A stretch of 64,000 nucleotides of DNA from Deroplatys truncata (Eukaryota > Arthropoda > Insecta > Mantodea > Mantidae), in assembly GCA_030765065.1 (NCBI GenBank), contig CM060977.1, positions 128,282,295-128,346,294 of the forward strand. Reading direction: 5' to 3'. Positions 10,790-21,047 of this stretch are shown here, piece by piece (positions within the stretch are counted from its first letter, which is position 1; every line of letters begins with the position of its first letter). Below the pieces are notes generated by a model. That model saw only the letters and a program-made list of their open reading frames with translations, had not been told where the DNA came from and made no database searches. The position numbers were made by a program, and so were the translations under genes.

Positions 10790-11625
10790 GCGGGACTTCT
10801 CTTTAAAATGTAAGGAAAGTTTTCATGAGAATCCCCCGAACCTCAAACAGCGGTTTATACGGAAAATATGTTCATTTTTTATTTTCTCTGTTTTAAATAT
10901 TTTGATTAAAATACTATAAGTTAAAGATATAAAAATAAAGCGTATATTTTGAATTATCTGGGCAGAGCCTGCGACGTGTCCTGCGCCATGGCCCAGTGGA
11001 CTGGAATGCGGAATCCGTGGGCTTGCGGATTTTAAGTCTCGGGTATAGGACAGATGCCCATTCAGTATCGTGAGGAAAGTGAGGAACTGCGATAGGCAGC
11101 AGCTTCGGCCTCGAAGCCCATTCCGAGTGGGGAATGCGTGATGTTAGCCACATTTCCTCCCCGTATCGGTTGGAGGATCGGTCACCTCTGCAATGGGCGA
11201 TCTTCCCCTGCTATGTGGGCATGAGGCAGTAGTGGGTTAGCCTGTGAAGTCCTCTTCATTATAAGAAATTATGTGCAATTTCTTATAACGGGTAAATAAT
11301 TACAGCTAGACAGATATCTTATTTTTATTGGTCTGAGTGTTCTTTCGAATTTCGTTTGCTGAAGAACTACCAACTTTCAGTTGTTTCTAGTGATATCATG
11401 GAACGACCATGCTATTTCAAGGTCAATATATTTTAGTGAACAGTTTTTCAACATTTTACTATCGCCATCCCCCCTGTACCTATAAGATATGTTTGATGCA
11501 ACTGTTTATGCAAACGTTTGTTTCAATTGCATAAACTTGAAGTCGATAAAAGAGAACAATTCTGCAATAATAGTTTATAGACAAACGATAACGAAGAGGG
11601 AAAGTCATGAGAATGTAATATATAA
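10790..11625 (+). mobile_element. Repeat A' copy, forward, interrupted by a SINE
   Basis: Left part 10790-10963 (ending 'gaattatctgggc') and right part from about 11262 ('cttcattataagaaatt') are colinear with A' at 25.0-25.6 kb, including 'tttcagttgtttct', 'tatcgccat' and 'gaaagtcatgagaatgta' near the right end. A GC-rich SINE interrupts it. The left TIR is degraded. Confidence 0.6.
10965..11262 (+). mobile_element. tRNA-derived SINE nested in Repeat A'
   Basis: GC-rich island with an A box (TGGCCCAGTGG at about 10989) and a weaker B-like stretch (GATTTTAAGTCTC) about 35 bases later, followed by a body of about 220 bp. It splits a Repeat A' copy cleanly, which supports insertion. The body does not obviously match the other SINE family in this window. 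Confidence 0.5.
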
Positions 11626-12003
11626 AGGTTTTAAGAGGCACACCATATAGATTACCCTTAAGGTACCAAAATGGCAAAACATATTACTTTCACAAAAATG
11701 TTTTTAAAAGAATAAGCATCCTCAACATATTTAGAATACATCCATTAAATATTACGTTTGAAAACTGTCTGAAAATTGATCCAAATTAAGTGAACAGCAA
11801 TACCTCCGAACTTCCCTTTAGATAGCTTTTTCTCCATATAGCAATTTTTGTTCTATGAGGTATACTTTTTTGCAGCACATATTGATGAATCTGGCTGAAA
11901 TTTTCAGGACATGTAGAATATAACTTGTTAAAGAAAACTGTGAACTGCTTTGTTGATTACTCACATTAATACAACTCTATGCTTTTTTACTTTCGCTACT
12001 GGG

Positions 12004-12035
12004 AGTCTTGTTCGAGCAGCGGTCGGGTGTAGACG
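12004..12035 (+). promoter_or_regulatory. Putative internal Pol II promoter (Inr + DPE)
   Basis: Many insect LINEs carry a TATA-less internal promoter made of an initiator and a downstream promoter element. Here AGTC at 12004-12007 fits the Inr from A+1, and AGACG at 12031-12035 fits RGWYV exactly at +28 to +32. The three G before +1 could be untemplated or cap-derived additions. Sequence match only. Confidence 0.4.
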
Positions 12036-12088
12036 CGTTTCCGGTCCGCTCTGTGAGTAGTAGTAATCTCAAGAAGCGTTGTGCAAAT

Positions 12089-12943
12089 ATGGCGAATATT
12101 GAAGGTCTGTTGGACAAGTTGAGGAGTGAAGTGAAAAGTGGTTTCGCGGAAAGTAAAGTTCGTCACAGCGAGCTATTAGGAATTATTAACTCCATGATGG
12201 AATCCCTAGAGAAGTCTGAGACACGGGTGAAGGAGTTGGAGGCAAGATGTGAGTGGTTGGAGGGTAAGGTGGACTACTTAGAAAACCAGTCAAGAAGAAA
12301 TAATATTGTTATATATGGATTAACGGAAGAAGAGAATGAAAGCTGGGATATCACGGAGAACAAGGTGCTAGACGTTGTGGCCCAGATTGGAGTCCATCTC
12401 AGGCCTGACGACATTGAAAGAGCGCACCGTGTCGGTAAAGCAGGCAACAGGCGGCCAATTGTATGTAAGCTCCTGTCATATAAGTGCAAATCCGCCATTC
12501 TCCGAGATAGTAAGTATCTTAAAGGTACAGGTGTGTTTATAAGAGAGGATTTCAGTGAAAAGATCCGGCGAGAACGAGAATTTCTTCATCGCCATATGAT
12601 AAATGCAAAATCACAGGGTTGTCATGCAGTAATCAAATTTGACAAACTTTTAATAAACGGGCGAATAAGAACCAAAGCAGAGCTGGAAGAAATCGACAAG
12701 AAGATAGCAGAAATTCAAGGAGAGGAGGTTGGCATTTCTGCAGAGCATCGAGCCCCAGAAGGCAGTATGGTTACACCTCTACCGGAAGGGACAGCAGGTA
12801 GCAGGGTCCAAGACGGCCAGATGACAAAAACAATGGCAACGTCAGCAGGGGGGAGGGTGTCAGTGCAACCAGCCCGCAGGTCACAAAGGACAGGGAGAAC
12901 CAGCACACTAGGAGTAGGAGATAAGATAACAACAAACAGATAG
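12089..12943 (+). CDS. LINE ORF1 protein, coiled coil + RRM type
   Basis: 284-aa protein from the first ATG of the frame (12089); the frame stays open upstream to 12008 without another ATG. Residues 1-70 form a heptad-rich coiled coil (IEGLLDKLRSEVK; LEKSETRVKELEARCEWLEG) that would trimerise the protein. Then comes ENQSRRNNIVIYGL, the hallmark start of the RNA-recognition domain of L1-type ORF1p (Transposase_22 family), with a following basic domain (ERAHRVGKAGNRRPIVCK, FIREDFSEKIRRERE). The C-terminal 80 residues are low in hydrophobics. The product would coat element RNA and chaperone target-primed reverse transcription. It ends at TAG 12941-12943, after which the same frame continues as ORF2. 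Confidence 0.9.
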   Translation: MANIEGLLDKLRSEVKSGFAESKVRHSELLGIINSMMESLEKSETRVKELEARCEWLEGKVDYLENQSRRNNIVIYGLTEEENESWDITENKVLDVVAQIGVHLRPDDIERAHRVGKAGNRRPIVCKLLSYKCKSAILRDSKYLKGTGVFIREDFSEKIRREREFLHRHMINAKSQGCHAVIKFDKLLINGRIRTKAELEEIDKKIAEIQGEEVGISAEHRAPEGSMVTPLPEGTAGSRVQDGQMTKTMATSAGGRVSVQPARRSQRTGRTSTLGVGDKITTNR

Positions 12944-15900
12944 AATGAAGATGCCCAGCTGTCAGTGGGGTTTTGGAATGTGGAAGGTTTGAGGGGAAAA
13001 CTGGCTAGTGGTCAATTTTTGAACTTTGTAAATAACTTGGACATAATTGGGTTAGCAGAGACTTGGCTAAAAAACAATGAAACTGTGGACATAAGTGAAT
13101 TCCAAGGTGTTTATAGTGGTTCAGAAGTGAGAGGTAGAAGGGGGAGATATCCTGGGGGCGTTGCTACTTTCTTTAAGAGTAATTATGTACAGTCTATTAA
13201 AGAAATACAGAGTCATCTCAGGGGAGCAACCTGTATATATTGTAATATAGCTGATATTAATATTGTTGTTATAACTGTATATCGCCAGCCGGTTACGTCC
13301 CAGTATGCTGAGCCAGAATTCTTTACAGATTTAGGGGAAACAATTGTAGAAATCAGGGACGAATATCAGGATGTAAAGCTAATAATAATGGGTGATCTGA
13401 ATGCTAGGATAGGGCAAGAAAATGTTACAATTAAAAAAGGGGACTTAGATAACAGAAAACCCGGCAGAAACAGCAAGGACTCAATCCTGAATGCAAGAGG
13501 AAAAGAGTTATTGTTCTTTTGTGACGCCTACGAGTTAGAAATAATGAACGGAAAATACGGTTCGGACCTGTTAGGGGAAGTAACATTTGTGCATACGAAT
13601 GGGAGTAGTGTCATTGACTACATACTGTGTTCACAGGACGTATTGCCGTTAGTTCAAAATTTTAAAGTTGAAAACAGCATTGACTCTCATCATTTTCCAC
13701 TGATAATGACTTTAAAAGTATCTCGGCTAGTATCTTATACAAGGGATGAAAGCGCATGCGAAACATTGACGCCATTGTTTAAATATAGATGGAGGGAGGC
13801 AGGAAAGGAGATTTTTATTAACACTTTAGAAAACGAAATTATATCTTTTGACGTAGATCAACACAAAGGAACTGAAATTATACAGAACATAACTAATATT
13901 ATACAGAAAGCAAGTGCGCACATGCTAACAGGAAGGTGTAATGCATCAAACAGCTTAACATCAAATAGTTGGTATAACGATCAGTGTAAAACAGCGAAGA
14001 AAGCAGCGGAATCTGCACTTATCAAATACAGAAGAGAGGGGGGTGAAGAACGTAGAATTTCTTTTGCAAATCTAAGAAAGTCATATAGGGAAGTCCTAAA
14101 GCAGAGCAAAACAGCTTGGCAGGACGCAAAGGCAGAAGAGGTACGTCAAGTAGTCGAAAATGGGGAAATTGGTGACATGTGGAAAGTTATTAGACAGATT
14201 CGAAGGCGAAGGTCCATTCAGGTAACTATCCCGGCTGGAGAATGGATAAAGCACTTTAAAACAGTCTATGAAGGAGGGGAGTTTAGAATACAATTAAATA
14301 CTTTGGCCGCTGAAGGGATGACTGGGGCTCCAATTGTGCAAATGCTTGATTATGAAATTAGCACAGCAGAGGTTGTTCGTGCAATAAAATGTTTAAAAAA
14401 CGGGAAGGCAGCTGGTATAGAGGGCTTGTCAGCTGAGTTTTTCAAGATCTCGCTAGAAGTTAATAAAATGGTAGATTTCTATAGAAAAAGCTTCAATAAA
14501 ATATTTGAAGGCGGAGAATATCCGGAAGCATGGAAAACCGCCATTATCCAACCTCTTTACAAGGGCAAAGGGAGTTATAGCATTCCAGGAAATTACAGGG
14601 GTATCTCGCTGCTCTCTATATTTGGAAAAATTTACAGTAGAATTTTATATGAAAGAATTAAGTGTTGGGCTAAGACACATCATAGGATTTCAAAATTTCA
14701 GGCAGGATTTAGGGAAGGTTTCTCGACTATTGACAATGTCTTTGTTCTGAAAACAATAATTGATGACAATTTGAGAAATAAAGGTGGTAAGGTATATACT
14801 GTATTTGTAGATTTTAAAATGGCATTTGATACTGTAGAACGCAGTGCTCTCTGGGAGAAATTAACACGTAAAGGACTTTCGGGGAAAATGATTAGAGCAC
14901 TTAGGGCAATGTATAAAGAAGTTAAGTTTGTTATCAAGACCGATCAGCACAATACATCAGAATGTAACATAGCGCAGAGGGGGGTTAAACAGGGTTGTAT
15001 ACTATCTCCGTTACTTTTTAATTTGTTTATTGATGATGTTGTTAGCGTGATGACGGAGGAAGACATAGATGCACCGACAATCGCAGACCAAAAAATACCA
15101 ATTCTTTTGTACGCGGATGACATTGTAGTTCTTTCTAAAACGATAAAAGGTTTGCAGTCTGGTTTAAACGCTCTTCGACAATACTGTAGGCAATGGGGTA
15201 TGGAGGTAAATATTCTTAAAACTAAAACAGTCACCTTTAAAAATGGATATGTGTACGGCCAACATGAAAAGTGGACCTATGGGGAGGAAGAAATTCAAAA
15301 TGTTAAACACTTCGATTACTTAGGAGTAAGGTTTGATATGGGCGGAAAATGGAACAAGAACATGGAGTTTATAAAACACAAAGGGATTGGACAACTTTCT
15401 GAAGTATTAAGGATATTGACCCGGGTGCCAGATATGCCAGTAAAAACATTACAGACCATGTATGAAGCAATGGTTAGGTCCTCATTACTATACGGCAGTG
15501 AAGTGTGGGGATGGGAGAGGGTGGATAATGTAAATAAAATACAATGCAATTTCTGGAAGCGCCTTCTAGGGTTGGGGAGGGGTACTTCAAACTACGGAGT
15601 TCTTCGGGAGGTAGGATGCTGGGAAGATGCTGTATTTGCTAAACTAAACGTAGTTAGGTACTGGCTGCGAATAATTAAAGGCGATCAAACAACTCTGAGA
15701 GCAATATGTTATCGTCATCAAATAAACAACATAGGGCATCCAAAATGGTGGGCAGCGGGGTTGCAACGCGAATTATCAAAAATTGGCTTAAATGATATCT
15801 GGCAAAGGGGTAATGAAAATACACACAGTGCCGTAAGAAAGGTCAAAAGACGACTATGCGATATAAACAGGCAGAAAATCGAATCTGAATGTAGACAAAG

Positions 15901-16270
15901 ATCAACATTGGAGCTACAAAATGAAATAAAAACTAGATGGGGTAAGGAAACATATATTTTGGAATTGAGTATAAAACAGAGGACTGGAATAGCATGGCTT
16001 AGGTTGGGAGGGTGGAAAGCTCGCAAGATTGTTGATGACGATGGCAGGAGGATTTGCCCATTATGCGGGGAACAAGAAGACTGGACGCATATTTTGGCAG
16101 CATGCGTGCAGACGGAGGGTATTAGGAAAAAACTATTACCGGAAGCATTTTTGGCTTCCAACAGTCGGAGGACAGCATGCTGGGACATGATTCTAAACAG
16201 CCAAAACTGGCCAAGCTTGGGCACATACTTAATGGAAGTACGTGTACTAAGAGATAAGGTGTTTATGTAA
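12944..16270 (+). CDS. LINE ORF2 endonuclease-reverse transcriptase
   Basis: About 1108 codons with no internal stop. The APE-type endonuclease is N-terminal: FWNVEG, LAETWL, VYRQPV, MGDLNARIG, DYILC and DSHHFPL carry the expected Asn, Glu, Asp-Asn, Asp and His. The RT follows: NGKAAGIEGLSAEFF, NYRGISLLSIFGKIYSRI, FQAGFREGFSTIDN, VFVDFKMAFD (motif A Asp), RGVKQGCILSPLLFN (motif B), LLYADD at about 15107-15121 (catalytic), then DYLGVRF. Near the C-terminus is a C-x2-C-x7-H-x4-C knuckle (CPLCGEQEDWTHILAAC). It would nick target DNA and copy element RNA in the nucleus. The frame is the same as ORF1's, directly after its TAG, and contains no ATG until 13388, which lies inside the endonuclease domain. 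Initiation is therefore unconventional, or the TAG is read through. Confidence 0.95.
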   Translation, partial: NEDAQLSVGFWNVEGLRGKLASGQFLNFVNNLDIIGLAETWLKNNETVDISEFQGVYSGSEVRGRRGRYPGGVATFFKSNYVQSIKEIQSHLRGATCIYCNIADINIVVITVYRQPVTSQYAEPEFFTDLGETIVEIRDEYQDVKLIIMGDLNARIGQENVTIKKGDLDNRKPGRNSKDSILNARGKELLFFCDAYELEIMNGKYGSDLLGEVTFVHTNGSSVIDYILCSQDVLPLVQNFKVENSIDSHHFPLIMTLKVSRLVSYTRDESACETLTPLFKYRWREAGKEIFINTLENEIISFDVDQHKGTEIIQNITNIIQKASAHMLTGRCNASNSLTSNSWYNDQCKTAKKAAESALIKYRREGGEERRISFANLRKSYREVLKQSKTAWQDAKAEEVRQVVENGEIGDMWKVIRQIRRRRSIQVTIPAGEWIKHFKTVYEGGEFRIQLNTLAAEGMTGAPIVQMLDYEISTAEVVRAIKCLKNGKAAGIEGLSAEFFKISLEVNKMVDFYRKSFNKIFEGGEYPEAWKTAIIQPLYKGKGSYSIPGNYRGISLLSIFGKIYSRILYERIKCWAKTHHRISKFQAGFREGFSTIDNVFVLKTIIDDNLRNKGGKVYTVFVDFKMAFDTVERSALWEKLTRKGLSGKMIRALRAMYKEVKFVIKTDQHNTSECNIAQRGVKQGCILSPLLFNLFIDDVVSVMTEEDIDAPTIADQKIPILLYADDIVVLSKTIKGLQSGLNALRQYCRQWGMEVNILKTKTVTFKNGYVYGQHEKWTYGEEEIQNVKHFDYLGVRFDMGGKWNKNMEFIKHKGIGQLSEVLRILTRVPDMPVKTLQTMYEAMVRSSLLYGSEVWGWERVDNVNKIQCNFWKRLLGLGRGTSNYGVLREVGCWEDAVFAKLNVVRYWLRIIKGDQTTLRAICYRHQINNIGHPKWWAAGLQRELSKIGLNDIWQRGNENTHSAVRKVKRRLCDINRQKIESECRQRSTLELQNEIKTRWGKETYILELSIKQRTGIAWLRLGGWKARKIVDDDGRRICPLCGEQEDWTHILAACVQTEGIRKKLLPEAFLASNSRRTACWDMILNSQNWPSLGTYLMEVRVLRDKVFM

Positions 16271-16311
16271 TTTTTCTTTAAACATATTTGGTGCTTGAGT
16301 ACTTGTGCGCG

Positions 16312-16313
<2 letters not shown>

Positions 16314-16346
<33 letters not shown>
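16314..16346. repeat. (GT)n microsatellite in LINE 3' UTR
   Basis: About 15 GT units within the 3' untranslated part of the LINE. It probably grew after or during retroposition. Confidence 0.9.
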
Positions 16347-16349
<3 letters not shown>

Positions 16350-17340
16350 AGTGTGTGATTCAGTGTGTTTCTTTCAATTTTATATGTATGTATGTATATA
16401 GTGCGGTGATTGTAAAAAAAAAAATAGTTGTTTTCTGGTTGACACTGCAAGTCACGTATACAGACCAGGTATTTATCTAGAGAGCATGTACGGTCTCATG
16501 ACCCATGCGACTGTGTTATGCAATTAATGTAATACTAAATACTTAATAAATACCACCACTACCTGCTACCTACTTTCGCTACTACTTATAGTAAGTATGG
16601 GAAGTATTGCATTCCATCCAAAAATTCGACACCAGATTTCAACGGAAATACATGTTTTGAGGCCCCTGAACCCCAAAAAATCATTTTTGGAAAACGATCC
16701 GTATGTGCGAGTGTGCGCATGTCTGTGAGCAGCATAACTCAAAAGCGAAAAGTCAGATAAATACAAAACTTGCTACTTACCTTCAGTATCTTTCAGAGAT
16801 GCGACACGAAGATTTTTAAGAAAATCCCCCCACGCGGACTACCATTTACATGGAGCATTTTTCGAAAGTTTTGATTTTATAAAAAATGGCTAACGATTTT
16901 GATTAAAATATCATACGTTCAAGATACTTTCATAACAAATGAAATGTATATTATGAATTTTCTGGAAACGTCCCCAAAAATCCTGTTCATTCTGAATTAC
17001 TTTTTATAGCTGGTAAACCGTAAGAGATAGACAAAATTTTACCTCTCGTTAAAACACACAATTTGTGTCATATACATTATTTTGTTGAGTAAACCATTTC
17101 CAGATATACCTTGTTCTTTGTTACAGTTTTCCAATACTTATTATCTTTTCTCAAGTGGGAATTCGTTAGTCATTTTTTTGTATGTCCTAGAAATGCAAAG
17201 AAAATGGAATACTCCACATAGCAACCAGGTCTTAAAATATTTGACTATCGCTTAAAGCCTACCAATTCCCCTTGCACCTAGAAGAAAATTAGCAATAAGA
17301 GTAGAGAAAGACTTGTGAGTGCAACATATAAAAGTTTTTT

Positions 17341-18440
17341 CTTTGTAACTATTAGTAATGTTCTTTATTTTGTTGTAAAGTATAAAAATTAATATTTTTA
17401 ATAAATGTTAATATTTTGGTAAACAAATGTACAAATTTATTGCATAGAAGTAGAACAACTAGGTTACCAAATTTCAGAACTCTATTTTAATTGTAAATTG
17501 TAAATTTTTTAATATCCAATTATTTGAAAAAATTAAATAATGTATAATTACAAAACTATTCAATCTAGAGCAATGCAACTTATACAAAAATGTATCATAA
17601 TAGCTACAATTTAACCTAAAAATGTCACAATTGGTTGGCTCGGGAAGGAAGCCAATTTGGAACCCGAATGTCCCCTTAATTTTATAACATTTTCAATCAA
17701 TTTGGAAATGTGTTGACAACTTTTATGGAAACGCTTGTAAATTGGTGTGTGTCGTGTTTCGTGAATTGTTTAACAGACAACGGACGGTTTAACTGTCGCT
17801 AATAATAACACCACAGTAGCGAACGCACCTAAAATGTTCTTGAAACCCAGGGTGAAGGAACGGTGATATAATAAGAAAGTCCACCCGCAACTTCTTACTC
17901 GTTTTGTTTGCTAAAAATATAATACTCAATAAGTGAATGGAAGTTGGTAACCTTTAACCTGTAACACAATACGTTAGAGGAGGGTCCCGGCGGGCTATAG
18001 GGGGAGCCCGTAACATGTTACCTCATTATTTTAAAAGGAATCAGAGGTTAGGAAAATACAAGCCGCATCCTATGTTTTAAGTTCTTAACGTCACATTTTT
18101 AATAACGCGGAATTGGCAAGAGATGGAGAGGTAGAAGAAATCTTCCACAATTTAAATAGTTTTCTCTTAGGCTACGCCTTTTAATTTCTTACTCTCTCTT
18201 CTTCTGCTTCGCTCGTCTCTCTGCGGTTTTTGTTTTCTTTGTTATTACTACTACAGCGTTTAGGGAAAACCAAAAGTTTAATCTTCGCGTACATTTTGGT
18301 GAAGAGGGACCTACGGCGGCAGACGTTACAGCAGTTGGGTCAAACTTTCTGCAGCACAGTTCAAGAAGAAACACTAAATACGACAACAGCATCGTGCAAA
18401 AACAGCTTGGAGAGTTAATATTAGCGTATTTTATAATACG
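17341..18440. other. Unassigned region with a weak exon-like stretch
   Basis: AT-rich, without recognised repeats. At 18215-18256 a pyrimidine-rich tract with 'ttactactacag' resembles a 3' splice site, followed by moderately GC-rich DNA open in two frames (to 18418 in one, to about 18476 in another). Neither translation resembles a family I know. It could be an exon of a host gene or chance. Confidence 0.2.
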
Positions 18441-18469
18441 GGGTACCCTTTCGTTTAGTTACCTGGTAC

Positions 18470-18910
18470 CGTAGTATATATTCAGGAGGTCAATGGTTCG
18501 ATCTGCGACAACCGACCATCTGACACATGGGTTTTTCGCGGTTACTCCGGGTCGGCAGGCGAATGCCGGATTAGTTCATCTTAAAACCACATCTCCCCTG
18601 TACCCATCATCTTCCCTGTCATCTGTTTCAGGGTTGCAGGGATAAGTGATTGTGTTCTGCGGGTTGCGGTTGGACGGTGACTGTGCGTTCCTGACTTCGT
18701 CCAGGGAGTACTCGGCTGGAACTCTGTGGGCGGCCTATGGGTACTTTCGGGAGTGAGCTCCTTCGGGGGCGGCTATGGAGGCATTCAATCCTGGAAACAT
18801 TACGGACCCGTATGTGTTTGCTCCCGTCATCATCCGGACCTGGTCGCCATTCGGTTTCTCCCCTCATCCCTCCCGGGGGTCATTGGAAAAGCACAAGGGG
18901 CAGGCTGACT
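18470..18910 (+). mobile_element. SINE copy, forward
   Basis: B-box-like GGTTCGATC at about 18495, then the family marks 'catgggttttt', 'ggcaggcgaatg', 'catctgtttcagggttg' and a GC-rich 3' body ('tcccctcatccctcccggggg'), in the order seen in the copies at 52.2, 58.0 and 60.6 kb. The head upstream of the B box is degraded. Confidence 0.6.
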
Positions 18911-20134
18911 GCTTTCGTTCGAGGTTTACCGCAGTATATTGCGATAAAAGTGTGAAAAGTGCATCATGGAAGAACGAGAAAGAATTTGAAAATACAAGAT
19001 GAAGTCGAGTATATCCAATTCCGAGATTCTCCAATGCACTTAACACATCTGTATTGCACATACTACATTTTCGATGCTACTAATAGAAATAGTATATACG
19101 CAAACATGAAATTAATTATTAACAGCTGTTGCACATTGTGGTTCCAGGAGCAAAAGTAACACTGCTGGTGAACAAGCGATCTATTATCCACGCCAGGTTG
19201 TTGACTCGCTGATCAGACTTAGCTGCTGCATTAATTAAATTGTAAGTAAATACAAGGGTTGCTTTAAATATAAGGTCCGTTTTGCAATAAAGCACGATCT
19301 ACTAAATATTTTTCGATAGCTTATATTTTACCAAGCCTTCAAATTTTACACTACTTTTCTGCCAGTTATCAATCTTTTTCAGACATTTGTTTTATCGTAG
19401 CATAAGTTGTTTAGAACTTCGTGACAGACTTCCCGCCAATACATCTAGGAAATGCGTAGCTGTTTCTGGAGCTAAATTCTTCTGTATTAAAACTGAGCTG
19501 TGGTAATATCTTAGAGGACATGTACGAAAGCTTCTTGAAAGACCTAAATAATGAGTTATAACATCACATTACTTGCAGATTCACATTTGTTTTCTTGCTG
19601 CTACTCGGTAATAATGATCCGACTTCCGGAACACTAGTTAGAATTCCCCTCCTGAAGCCAACAACATCAATTATGCAATCTCTTCTGCCATGGAATCTTA
19701 GACACACAAAAATGCATATAAGAAACTTTACGATTGGTATCTGGATTGGCGGTGAACCTCTATTAGGAGAAGCTACCAAAATTTATTCTACACCAGAATG
19801 AGAATTTAACTGACGTAAAAAGTGTGCGGAAACAAAGCTTAAGGTTTATAGAATAGAATAAAAGAATTAGTTAACTAAAATATTCGTAGTTCTTATTTTA
19901 TTGCATAACACACCATTCTTTTAAGAATATCCCTCGTATTAATAAACAAAAAGAAAGTAAAGATCCAGTTAGGCCTTAAATGCTAAAAATTGCTTATTCA
20001 GGAAATAAAATGATCACGAGGAAAGGAAATTTTTGAACGAAACGTTCCAGCCCTAAGTTTAGGATATATCTGTGGTATTTGCCAGTTTTTAGGGCTGAGT
20101 AAAATTTGGAAAAATCCTCAATAAGGGAGAAAGC

Positions 20135-20205
20135 TCCTGGTAGGATTTGAACCGCGAATATGTGTCGTAACGACCTCGGCTGTCAGTGTCGTTGTATATG
20201 GTATA
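20135..20205 (-). repeat. tRNA-like SINE head
   Basis: On the minus strand GGTTCAAATCC is an exact B-box consensus match, preceded by a stretch resembling a D-arm. The 3' acceptor side does not pair with the 5' side. The surrounding 18911-20130 region shows nothing I recognise. Confidence 0.4.
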
Positions 20206-20455
20206 CTTCAACTATTAAATATAATTATATGTAATGTACGTAATAACCAATATATAAAAAGTTAAAAGCTTTAATATAGTTCATGCGCATACTACAGTAA
20301 AATAGGTAAAACACTAGGTAGTTTAGTTACCAGCATTTAATGCAGGAAGTTAAACATATCAGGATAGCAAAAACAGAAAAAAACACTACCGTCGAAGCAT
20401 ACTGACGTCTTTTATCAGATAATGGTTTTTGACAAACCTGACCGTCTACATAATA

Positions 20456-20760
20456 TACAGGGTGGACTATTTAATTTGAGACTCTTACAATTACTCCAAA
20501 ACTAAGCGTTGTAAAAAGAAATTTCTTGAATAAATCTTGCTTGATATTCTGGGGAAAAGTAGATTACATTAGTCATGTTTCGTTTGAAGGACTTTATGAT
20601 GGTCATTTTATGGAAATGACATAAAATTATGGTATAATATGAACTAAAGCAGCTCCTGGGTTGACCACGAGGTATATTGTCCCGATATAAAGAAACGGAC
20701 CTTAGGAAGAAAAACTATCAATTATTACTTCGCTGATTACGTTAACCTCGGTAGTTTAAA
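20456..20760 (+). mobile_element. Transposon terminal fragment, shared with 46.8 kb
   Basis: Begins TACAGGGTGGACTATTTAAT and contains CCAAAACTAAGCGTT about 30 bases later. The minus strand of 46634-46834 begins the same way and carries the same second block. TACAGGGTG-type starts are usual for Tc1/mariner-superfamily ends. No partner terminus was found near the transposase relic at 21-22 kb, so ownership is unclear. Confidence 0.55.
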
Positions 20761-21047
20761 CGCTGTTTATTTCCACACACCTACAGATTCCTCGCATAGC
20801 TGCAGTGTCAGGTGCCGCATTTTGCGCTGCTTACATTGCAAGGGAGCATCGTGGTAATTTAGAGGTTTAACAAGAAATGTTACTATGTATTGCTCTCTCT
20901 TTCTCATTCACAGAATTTAACATCTCTTTTAAATACTCGGGTTTGTATAGGGTTTTTGTCCCATCTTTGAACTTAAATAAAACATAAAACGTTCTATAAA
21001 TGATAGAGGTTTATTTATTTTTTTATTTTGTAACATAATTAACGTCA

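Larger units (their letters stand above)
12001..16570 (+). mobile_element. Full-length non-LTR retrotransposon (LINE)
   Basis: Bounded by a perfect 13-bp target duplication, TACTTTCGCTACT, at 11988-12000 and 16571-16583. It begins GGGAGTCTTG, has a short 5' UTR, ORF1 (12089-12943), ORF2 (12944-16270) and a 300-bp 3' UTR with a GT microsatellite and AATAAATA, and ends without poly(A) in '...ctacctgctacc'. Both reading frames are long and undamaged, so the insertion is young. I cannot place the clade with certainty: ORF1 is of the coiled-coil/RRM (L1 ORF1-like) type, while ORF2 has an APE-type endonuclease and a C-terminal Cys-His knuckle. Confidence 0.95.
11989..17334 (+). mobile_element. Repeat A copy, forward, split by the LINE
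   Basis: The left end ACTTTCGCTACT (11989-12000) is followed by a 4.57-kb LINE. The repeat then resumes at 16584 with 'acttatagtaagtatggg' and runs to the right end at 17301-17334. T-runs of six flank the copy on both sides (11983-11988 and 17335-17340). Removing the LINE and one copy of its target duplication restores an ordinary Repeat A left end, which proves the order of insertion. Confidence 0.85.

Noticed and set aside
14096..16224. Minus-strand ORFs of 65-168 aa within the LINE
   Set aside because: They are shadows of the intact ORF2 on the plus strand and have no family resemblance.
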